35,327 nucleotides of DNA from Alienimonas sp043951915 (lineage in GTDB: Bacteria; Planctomycetota; Planctomycetia; Planctomycetales; Planctomycetaceae), in the NCBI RefSeq assembly GCF_043951915.1, contig NZ_JBINJD010000041.1, forward strand, positions 1-35,327. Direction: 5' to 3'. The notes beneath the pieces were generated by a model, which was not told the DNA's origin, made no database searches, and saw only the letters and a program-made list of their open reading frames with translations. The position numbers and the translations under genes are program-made. Shown here in pieces: positions 29,607 to 35,327 of this stretch. Within the stretch, counting starts at the first letter, position 1, and each line of letters opens with the position of its first letter.

Positions 29607-30248
29607 TTATTGGTCTTTCCGCCCCGCGGCCCCCTGCTGACGGGCGAGTTCCAGCACGGAGAGCTTCTTCGCCGGCTTCGCCTCGCTCGGCGGTTCGGCC
29701 GGCGGTTCGGCCGGCGACGCTGGGTCGGCGGGCGTGCTCTGCCCCGCGGCGCCCTGCTGCCGGGCCAACTCTAACACGGACATCTTCTTTCCGCCTGCCG
29801 ATTTCGCCGGCGGCTTGGAGGCTGCGTCCGACTCCTCGGGGACGCCCGTGCCGGCGGCGCCCTGCTGGCGGGCCAGTTCGAGCACGGACAGCTTCTTGCC
29901 GCCTTCCGCTTTCGCCGCGGCGGGGGTTTGCGGCCGCATCTTCGCGGGGGGCTTCTCCAGCGCCCCGGGGGCCGGTTCGCCCTGCGGCTCCTCGCCGACG
30001 GCGGCCCGCACCGGCGGGGGCGTGTCCGCGGTTTCCGGCGCCGGCTCCAGGGCGGCTGGGTCGAGGTCGAACCAGGTCTCGTCCGCCCCGTCGAATTGCA
30101 CCAGGGCCCGGCCGTTCATGTTGACCGTCCGCACCCGCCCGGTGCGGCCCCGGAACCGGGCCAGCGGCCCCACGGCCGCCGCCGACCGCACCGCGACGGC
30201 GCGGCCGGTCCAACGGGCTTTCAGTTCCTCCGGCCGGGCGTCCCACAT
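29607..30248 (-). CDS. Hypothetical protein with three KKxSVLELARQQGAAG repeats
   Basis: This 213-residue protein belongs to no family I recognise. Residues 1-75 (WDARPEELKARWTGRAVAVR; FRGRTGRVRTVNMNGRALVQ) look like a small beta-barrel, SH3- or KOW-like, and end in FDGADETWFDLDPAALEP. The rest is a Pro/Ala/Glu-rich, probably disordered chain carrying three copies of a 16-residue motif, KK(L/M)SVLELARQQGAAG, at 29850-29897, 29742-29789 and 29622-29669. Linkers between copies are 60-72 bases. The three copies differ at the DNA level mostly at silent positions, which points to selection on the peptide. A longer reading frame starts at 30344, but the ATG at 30248 begins at the folded part. The function could be multivalent binding through the repeated helix (inference). 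Confidence 0.7.
   Translation of the reverse strand: MWDARPEELKARWTGRAVAVRSAAAVGPLARFRGRTGRVRTVNMNGRALVQFDGADETWFDLDPAALEPAPETADTPPPVRAAVGEEPQGEPAPGALEKPPAKMRPQTPAAAKAEGGKKLSVLELARQQGAAGTGVPEESDAASKPPAKSAGGKKMSVLELARQQGAAGQSTPADPASPAEPPAEPPSEAKPAKKLSVLELARQQGAAGRKDQ
29622..29897 (-). repeat. Triplicated 48-base motif units inside the gene at 29607
   Basis: The units are at 29622-29669, 29742-29789 and 29850-29897. Each encodes KK(L/M)SVLELARQQGAAG. The start-to-start spacing is 120 and 108 bases. They are in-frame peptide repeats, not a mobile element. Confidence 0.85.
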
Positions 30249-30346
30249 GGGCCGCAGTGTCCGCTCGGGGCCGGAAATCGCAACGGTGGCGGAAGACCGG
30301 TCGGATCGGCCATGATCGACGCGTTCTCGCCCGAAAAGGTTCATCC

Positions 30347-32452
30347 ATGCTCACGCCTGCGTTTCTCATCGCCGCCCTCGTCGCTCCGGCCGCGCCGCCG
30401 GACCCCGTGCAGGCGGACTACGAGGCGGACGTGGTGATCTACGGCGCCACCAGCGGCGGCATCGCCGCCGCGGTGCAGGTCCGCCGGATGGACCAGTCCG
30501 TCCTGCTGATCGAACCCTCCTCCCACCTCGGCGGCCTGACGACCGGCGGACTGGGAGCCACGGACATCGGCAACAAAGCGGCGATCGGCGGGATCTCCCG
30601 CGAGTTCTACACCGCCGTCGGCGAGCACTACGCCCACCGCGAGAACTGGAACTATCAGAAGCCCGAGCAGTACGACAGCCGCCGCGGTGAGGTGAAGCTC
30701 GACCCGGAGAACCCGGAGCCGTTCTGGACGTTCGAGCCCCACGTGGCGATGAACATCTACGAAAAATGGCTCCAGGAAGTCGGCGTCGAACCGATGATGG
30801 AGAGCCCGCTGGACCGCGGCGAGGGCGGCGTGACGATGAAGGACGGCCGCATCGTCCAGATTCGCCTCAAGGACGGCAGCACGGTCCGCGGCGACGTCTT
30901 CATCGACGCCACCTACGAGGGCGACCTGATGGCCGCCGCCGGCGTGAGCTACCACGTCGGCCGCGAGGCGGAGTCCGTCTACGGCGAGAGCTACAACGGC
31001 GTGCGCCCGGCCCTGAACTACAAGAACCACCGCTTCGTCAAGCCGGTCGACCCGTACGTCACCCCCGGCGATCCCTCCTCCGGCGTCCTCCCGCAGGTGC
31101 GGTCTGAACCGCTGCCGCCCTCCGGGTCCGGCGACGACGGCGTGCAGGCCTACTGCTTCCGTCTGTGCGCCACGGACGTCGCCTCCAACCGCATCCCCTG
31201 GCCCAAGCCGGAGGGGTACGACGAGAGCCTCTACGAACTGCTCTTCCGCAACTTCGAGGCCGGCGACCTCCGCAAGCCGTGGAACCCGGTGATGATGCCG
31301 AACCGCAAGACGGATTCGAACAACAATCACGCCGTCTCCACCGACTGGATCGGCCAGAACCACGACTATCCCGAGGCTTCCGACGAGGAGCGGGCGGAAA
31401 TCGTCGCCGCCCACGAGAACTACCAGAAGGGCCTGATGTGGTCCCTGGCGAACCACCCCCGCGTGCCGGCGGAGGTCCGCAACTACTTCTCCCAGTGGGG
31501 CCTGCCGAAGGACGAGTTCGAGGCGACCGGGGGCTGGCCACCGCAACTCTACATCCGCGAAGCCCGCCGCATGATCGGGCAGCGGGTGATGACCCAGGCC
31601 GACTGCCTCAGCGAAGACGTGGCCGAGGACCCCGTCGGCCTGGCCGCCTACACGATGGACTCACACAACGTCTGGCGATACATCGACGAGAACGGCCACG
31701 TGCAGAACGAGGGCGACGTCCAGCAGGGCGGCTTCCCGCCCTACCCGATCGGTTACGGCTCGATCGTGCCGAAGAAGGAACAGGCCACGAACCTGCTGGT
31801 CCCGGTGGCGATGTCCGCCTCGCACATCGCCTACGGCTCGATCCGCATGGAGCCGGTCTTCATGGTCCTCGGCCAAAGCGCCGCGACCGCTGCGGTGATG
31901 GCCGCGGAGAAAGACATCCCGGTGCAGGACGTCGATTACGCCGCCCTGCGGGAACGCCTGCTGGCCGACGGGCAGATTCTCGAATGGACCGGCGGCGGCT
32001 GGCGTCGGGCCGAGCGGGTGGCCTCCAAGTCGCTCGACGGCGTCGTCGCGGACGACGAGGACGCGACCTTCACCGGCGAGTGGGACCGCAGCGTCTCGAT
32101 CGGTCCCTTCGTCGACCGCGGCTACCGGGCCGTCGAGTGGGACGGCAACGGCGAGCCGCCCAGCGCCACCTTCACCCTGAAGGTCCCGCAGGAGGGACAA
32201 TACGTGCTGCGGGTCGGCGCCCCGCCGCACACGAACCGGACCCGCTCCGCCTTCATCACCGTGGACGACGGCACGCAGCGGGAGACGGCCGGCACCGCGA
32301 TCGACCAAACCGCCGAGGGCGGCGAGGGCGCCTGGCGGACCTTGGACGGCATCACGGTGAAGCCGGGTTCGACGGTCACGGTCCGCCTGGAAGCCGGGCG
32401 GAAGGGCTACACGATCGCCGACGCCGTCTGGCTCGCCCCGGTCGGCGACTGA
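30347..32452 (+). CDS. Secreted FAD-dependent oxidoreductase with golvesin-like C-terminal domain
   Basis: This is a 701-residue exported protein of the FAD_oxidored type, frequent in planctomycetes. A short signal peptide covers 1-15 (PAFLIAALVAPAAP). The FAD-binding Rossmann start reads DVVIYGATSGGIAAAVQ, followed by LLIEPSSHLGGLTTGGLGAT. Further family stretches are FIDATYEGDLMAAAGVSYHV, REARRMIGQRVM and the FAD-closing VPVAMSASHIAYGSIRMEPV with GQSAATAAVMA. Residues about 570-701 resemble the golvesin/xanthan-lyase beta-sandwich (YRAVEWDGNGEPPSATFTL; GQYVLRVGAPPHTNRTRSAF), often attached to polysaccharide-active enzymes. The natural substrate is unknown; a sugar or glycan oxidation is a reasonable guess. 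The ATG at 30347 has AAGG 7 bases upstream. It is divergent from the repeat protein gene and is followed by a very strong hairpin. Confidence 0.88.
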   Translation: MLTPAFLIAALVAPAAPPDPVQADYEADVVIYGATSGGIAAAVQVRRMDQSVLLIEPSSHLGGLTTGGLGATDIGNKAAIGGISREFYTAVGEHYAHRENWNYQKPEQYDSRRGEVKLDPENPEPFWTFEPHVAMNIYEKWLQEVGVEPMMESPLDRGEGGVTMKDGRIVQIRLKDGSTVRGDVFIDATYEGDLMAAAGVSYHVGREAESVYGESYNGVRPALNYKNHRFVKPVDPYVTPGDPSSGVLPQVRSEPLPPSGSGDDGVQAYCFRLCATDVASNRIPWPKPEGYDESLYELLFRNFEAGDLRKPWNPVMMPNRKTDSNNNHAVSTDWIGQNHDYPEASDEERAEIVAAHENYQKGLMWSLANHPRVPAEVRNYFSQWGLPKDEFEATGGWPPQLYIREARRMIGQRVMTQADCLSEDVAEDPVGLAAYTMDSHNVWRYIDENGHVQNEGDVQQGGFPPYPIGYGSIVPKKEQATNLLVPVAMSASHIAYGSIRMEPVFMVLGQSAATAAVMAAEKDIPVQDVDYAALRERLLADGQILEWTGGGWRRAERVASKSLDGVVADDEDATFTGEWDRSVSIGPFVDRGYRAVEWDGNGEPPSATFTLKVPQEGQYVLRVGAPPHTNRTRSAFITVDDGTQRETAGTAIDQTAEGGEGAWRTLDGITVKPGSTVTVRLEAGRKGYTIADAVWLAPVGD

Positions 32453-32485
32453 CGGCGAATCAGCGGACAGCGACGACGCATCGAC

Positions 32486-32518
32486 GCGGCGGGGACTGGC
32501 GAAGCCGGTTCCCGCCGC
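32486..32518 (+). terminator. Very stable 15-bp hairpin after the FAD oxidoreductase gene
   Basis: The arms 32486-32500 and 32504-32518 pair without mismatch, including two G-T pairs, around a GAA triloop. It starts 34 bases after the oxidoreductase stop and ends 48 bases before the moxR start. No T-tract follows. It probably ends or protects the upstream transcript, or acts in the moxR leader. Confidence 0.6.
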
Positions 32519-32566
32519 CAATGCTGTGAGGCCCCGCGTTCCGTCCCGCCGCCCCGAGCCGCCCGC

Positions 32567-33634
32567 ATGACCGCCCCGGACATCCAGCTGCAAGACGACC
32601 CCGACCGCGCCGTCGAACGGGTGGGCGCGGCCTTCAACGACATCAAGGCCCAGATCGGCCGGGTGATCGTCGGGCAGGAGGAGGTCGTCGATCAGCTGCT
32701 GATCGCCCTGTTCAGCCGCGGGCACTGCCTGCTCGAAGGGGTGCCGGGGCTGGCGAAAACGCTGATGATCTCCACGCTGGCGCGGACGCTCTCGATGAGC
32801 TTCGCCCGCATCCAGTTCACGCCGGACCTAATGCCGGCCGACATCACCGGCACGGACGTGCTCCAGCAGAACCGGGAGACCGGCGACCGGGAGTTCCGCT
32901 TCCTCAACGGCCCGCTGTTCCACAACGTGGTGCTGGCGGACGAGATCAACCGGACGCCGCCCAAGACCCAGGCGGCCCTGCTGGAAGCGATGCAGGAACG
33001 GCAGGTGTCGGTTGGTCAAAGCCGGCACGCCCTGCCGGACCCGTTCTTCGTGCTGGCGACCCAGAACCCGATCGAGCAGGAAGGCACCTACCTGCTGCCG
33101 GAGGCCCAGCAGGACCGGTTCATGTTCAAGGTGTTCGTCGGCTACCCGACGTTCGAGGAAGAAAAGCAGATCGCCAAGGCGACCACCGGCGTGACCGCCG
33201 ACGAGATCGACCCGGTCCTCTCCGGACCGGAGATCGTCGAGCTACAGAAGCTCGTCCGCCAGGTCCCGGCGAGCGATCACGTGATCGAATACGCCCTCGC
33301 CCTGGTCCGCCAGACCCGCATCACCGAGCCGGGCGCCCCGGACTTCGCCAAGGAATGGCTCAGCTGGGGCGCCGGCCCCCGGGCCGTGCAGATGCTGTTG
33401 CTCGGCGGCAAAGCGAAGGCCCTGCTCGCCGGCCGCACGCACGTGTCGACGGAGGACGTCGCCTCCCTCGCCGCCCCGGTGCTGCGGCACCGCATCGTCT
33501 GCAACTTCGCCGCCGAATCCGACGGCGTCACCACCGACCGCGTCATCGCCAAATTGGTCGAAGAAACCCCGCAGGCCGAAGGCAAACTGACCAGCGACCC
33601 GCGGTTCGCGGGGGTGTTTCAGCGGGCGGCGTGA
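32567..33634 (+). CDS. MoxR family AAA+ ATPase
   Basis: This is a 355-residue ATPase of the MoxR group, chaperone-like enzymes that usually work with von Willebrand factor A or DUF58 proteins in the envelope. Walker A is GVPGLAKT at 58-65, Walker B VVLADEINR at 121-129, and the sensor-1 region LATQNPIEQEGTYLLPEAQQ is a hallmark of the group. GGKAKALLAGRTHVSTEDV near the C-terminus is the usual lid domain. In most genomes moxR heads an operon with DUF58 and vWA genes. Here the next gene is a lower-GC HEPN-like gene instead, and the DUF4175-type partners lie 15 kb away on the other strand. The ATG is at 32567; no strong ribosome-binding site is visible. An unusual leader hairpin sits 48 bases upstream. 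Confidence 0.94.
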   Translation: MTAPDIQLQDDPDRAVERVGAAFNDIKAQIGRVIVGQEEVVDQLLIALFSRGHCLLEGVPGLAKTLMISTLARTLSMSFARIQFTPDLMPADITGTDVLQQNRETGDREFRFLNGPLFHNVVLADEINRTPPKTQAALLEAMQERQVSVGQSRHALPDPFFVLATQNPIEQEGTYLLPEAQQDRFMFKVFVGYPTFEEEKQIAKATTGVTADEIDPVLSGPEIVELQKLVRQVPASDHVIEYALALVRQTRITEPGAPDFAKEWLSWGAGPRAVQMLLLGGKAKALLAGRTHVSTEDVASLAAPVLRHRIVCNFAAESDGVTTDRVIAKLVEETPQAEGKLTSDPRFAGVFQRAA

Positions 33635-33713
33635 ACCTCAGATGCGTTAGCACTGTCGTGTTGCTCAGAGGCTAGAGAACAAGCGGCTCACGGCATTAAG
33701 AGGAACCGGCAAA

Positions 33714-34643
33714 GTGGATACTCAATCACCGACCCGGCATCGTGAACCTTCGCCGGTTCGCGAGAGGTTTATGAGGTTCCAAGAGTCGATGGCAGCAGCC
33801 AGGATTCTCACGAAGATAGGCAGCATCGGACTTCGAGACCTTCCGGGCTCGCTCCCAGAAACGGAGCGAGAAGAAGTCGCCATTGCGTGGTCCGAGCATT
33901 ATCGAGAGATCAAGACGAACGGCCTGCCTTGGATAGAAATAAAAGAAGGGCACTGGGTCGCGAGACCAACCGTCGAAGAAAAAAGCGAACTAGGGATCGC
34001 CAATGACGTTTGGTTCATCATGGAGCGACTGAAGCAGGCCGGAGAGGATCACTCCCTGCTCAGGATGCCCTTCGAACAATGCCTAATCGTGTGCTTTGCT
34101 CAGTTCGACGCCCTATTAGGGGATTTAGTCCGAGCCGTCGCCGAACAACAACCAAACATTCTCGCATTGGCACGAACCACATCGTGGAATGATATCGTGC
34201 GAGCGGGCAGCTACGACAACGTCCTCACGCACTTCGCAGAAGAGCTTGCCGACGAATTCTCGCGAGGCGACATCCGAAGCAAACTGGACAACTTCAAGAA
34301 AAGGTTTGGCATTGAGATCACGCCCGGCCCCAATACCATGCGAAACCTACTTATCGCCGAGCAGGCTCGCAATGCGTTCACTCACACCGGCGGGAAGATC
34401 ACCAAAGGTCAACTCGCAAAGTGCGAACTGCCTAATGGCCAGCCGGGCCAACAGATATATCTAGATCATCAATTCTGTGTCGGCCTCACCCGTGCCCTCG
34501 CCGATCTGGCCTTGAACATGGTTGTTAGACTCGAGCAGAAGTTTTGGAAACTAACCCATGACAGCTACGGTGAAGTCGATCTTGAACTTCCTGTGATGCC
34601 CAAGGGGACACAGCACTCTTCAGAAACCACGTTGGACCGATAA
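33714..34643 (+). CDS. HEPN-like protein in lower-GC DNA, probably acquired
   Basis: This 309-residue protein matches no family with certainty. The region 118-145 (PFEQCLIVCFAQFDALLGDL) and the motif ARNAFTHTGGKITKGQL at 218-234 resemble HEPN-domain proteins; R219-NAFT-H224 fits the Rx4-6H ribonuclease motif of that superfamily. HEPN proteins are often toxins or defence ribonucleases, so that role is possible here. It is mostly helical, has no signal peptide and no membrane segment. Base composition differs from the neighbours: a hand count gives 32 G+C of 60 at 34081-34140 against 42 of 60 at 33481-33540 in moxR. Codons such as ATA, AGA and TTA, rare elsewhere in the window, occur. The start is GTG at 33714 with GAGGA at 33700-33704. 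It appears alone, with no antitoxin-like partner visible. Confidence 0.6.
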   Translation: MDTQSPTRHREPSPVRERFMRFQESMAAARILTKIGSIGLRDLPGSLPETEREEVAIAWSEHYREIKTNGLPWIEIKEGHWVARPTVEEKSELGIANDVWFIMERLKQAGEDHSLLRMPFEQCLIVCFAQFDALLGDLVRAVAEQQPNILALARTTSWNDIVRAGSYDNVLTHFAEELADEFSRGDIRSKLDNFKKRFGIEITPGPNTMRNLLIAEQARNAFTHTGGKITKGQLAKCELPNGQPGQQIYLDHQFCVGLTRALADLALNMVVRLEQKFWKLTHDSYGEVDLELPVMPKGTQHSSETTLDR

Positions 34644-34957
34644 CCTGACCGAGTAGCATGTCTTCACCCTTGGTGCCGCCTCCTCGAAACGAGGCGAAGG
34701 TATGCGACCCTGGACACCACATAATCAGTGTTGTGTGATCGCTCGTCCAAGCTTTCAACGCAGTTCTTCTGGGGCACCCATTCCGTTCCTTCCGCAACCA
34801 CGAGAGGTTGAGAGCACGTCGCGACGCCCCCGGCATTCGTCCCATGCCGGCGTGCGGCAATCGCTTCTGACAGGGTCCGGCCGGCGTCGCTGCAATGCGA
34901 AGCGTCCGGCCCGCGTTCGGCGGGTCGTCCCTTCCGCATTCGAACAGACGCTCAGCG
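34644..34957. other. Gene-poor spacer after the HEPN-like gene
   Basis: No gene is supported in this 314-base stretch. A minus-strand open frame covers it (34525-34974) but has no recognisable content and overlaps the HEPN-like gene. Two hairpins are visible: CCTCG-AAA-CGAGG at 34682-34694, and CCGGCAT/ATGCCGG at 34830-34850 with a 7-base loop. The left part is lower in GC than the right part, so a boundary of acquired DNA may lie here. The promoter of the last gene should be at its right end. Confidence 0.5.
34830..34850. terminator. Hairpin in the spacer, possible terminator
   Basis: A perfect 7-bp stem, CCGGCAT with ATGCCGG, closes a 7-base loop (TCGTCCC). It lies between two genes on the plus strand. 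No T-tract follows, so terminator activity is only a possibility. Confidence 0.35.
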
Positions 34958-35311
34958 ATGGCGACCGCCTCCACGTTTCACACCGACGAAGACCTTTCCG
35001 CCTGGGAACGCGTGAAGAAAGCGTTCGCCAACGACTGGGAGCAGACGAAGGCCGACTTCGGCTCCGACAGCGCCCGCGACATGGATCAGGACGTCGACGA
35101 CACCGTCAAGCAGGCCGTCGGCTCCGACGACGCCTTCGAGAACCGCGAGCAGGCGTTCCGCTTCGGCCACACCGCGAACCGGCGGTACACCTCGACCTAT
35201 CCCTCCTGGAACGACGACCTCGACGCCAAGCTGCGCGACGAATACGAGGGCGACTACGACGCCGACCGCCGCTACATCCGCCACGCCTACGAGTACGACT
35301 ACAACTCCTGA
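34958..35311 (+). CDS. Small acidic hypothetical protein, stress-protein-like pattern
   Basis: This is a 117-residue soluble, acidic protein rich in Asp, Tyr and Arg. The N-terminal part has a helix typical of short general-stress proteins (WERVKKAFANDWEQTKADFG). The second half repeats a pattern of aromatic and charged residues (FRFGHTANRRYTSTYPSWND; LRDEYEGDYDADRRYIRHAY). Similar small proteins with FGY/RYG-like repeats occur in many bacteria with unknown function, sometimes with CsbD-like genes; this comparison is from memory. I chose the ATG at 34958 because composition becomes typical of the genome there, and residues of the longer frame (from 34895) look like spacer. No clear ribosome-binding site is seen. 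High GC content returns here, so it probably belongs to the original chromosome. Confidence 0.7.
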   Translation: MATASTFHTDEDLSAWERVKKAFANDWEQTKADFGSDSARDMDQDVDDTVKQAVGSDDAFENREQAFRFGHTANRRYTSTYPSWNDDLDAKLRDEYEGDYDADRRYIRHAYEYDYNS

Positions 35312-35327
35312 GCACCCCCCGCCCCGC

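Noticed and set aside
34525..34974. Minus-strand open frame of 149 codons
   Set aside because: It overlaps the HEPN-like gene and the next start, lacks a ribosome-binding site and shows no recognisable domain. A decayed gene remnant cannot be excluded.

Overview
The window is about 35 kb of very GC-rich DNA (near 70 % by eye) with tightly packed genes. It looks like a chromosome segment of a planctomycete. The reasons are a bacterial outer-membrane BamA with a very long proline-rich insertion, archaeal-type tetrahydromethanopterin (H4MPT) C1 genes (fae, mtdB, beta-RFAP synthase, DUF447), MoxR/DUF4175-type envelope operons, and a secreted FAD oxidoreductase with a golvesin-like tail. No tRNA, rRNA, CRISPR array, insertion sequence or phage gene was recognised.

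Layout. (1) 1-4736, plus strand: the 3' part of purL, a D-2-hydroxyacid dehydrogenase and an inositol-monophosphatase-family enzyme. (2) 4737-4894: an inverted pair of REP-like GCAA-loop hairpins between converging genes. (3) uppP on the minus strand. (4) 5816-17199, minus strand: seven genes for exported or membrane proteins. Their junctions overlap by 1-4 nt, except one 43-nt gap. Transcription order is: DUF4175-like membrane protein, coiled-coil protein with an acidic Glu/Pro/Ser/Gly linker, TPR-like protein, NPCBM-like protein, then three HtrA/trypsin-fold proteins. The first of these three has an intact His-Asp-Ser triad, the second keeps only His, and the third has lost all three residues and carries an extra alpha/beta-hydrolase-like tail. 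This is the best candidate here for an undescribed system. (5) 17361-26258: a C1 neighbourhood. An enolase-superfamily protein and an ATP-grasp ligase diverge from fae-mtdB; then come bamA and a DUF447-beta-RFAP synthase pair with overlapping ends. (6) larC with a His-rich tail and a small membrane protein (minus), diverging from an unusual winged-helix AAA+ ATPase (plus). (7) A protein with three copies of a KKxSVLELARQQGAAG motif, a secreted FAD oxidoreductase, and a MoxR ATPase. (8) 33635-34957: a lower-GC patch with a HEPN-like gene next to moxR and a 314-base gene-poor stretch. (9) A small acidic protein at the right end.

How they may work together. The fae/mtdB/mptG/DUF447/ATP-grasp genes fit formaldehyde oxidation or detoxification on H4MPT and synthesis of its cofactors. 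The enolase-like enzyme, cotranscribed with the ATP-grasp ligase, is an unassigned member of that neighbourhood. The seven-gene operon, uppP and bamA are all cell-envelope functions. All statements on homology come from reading motifs; no database search was run.
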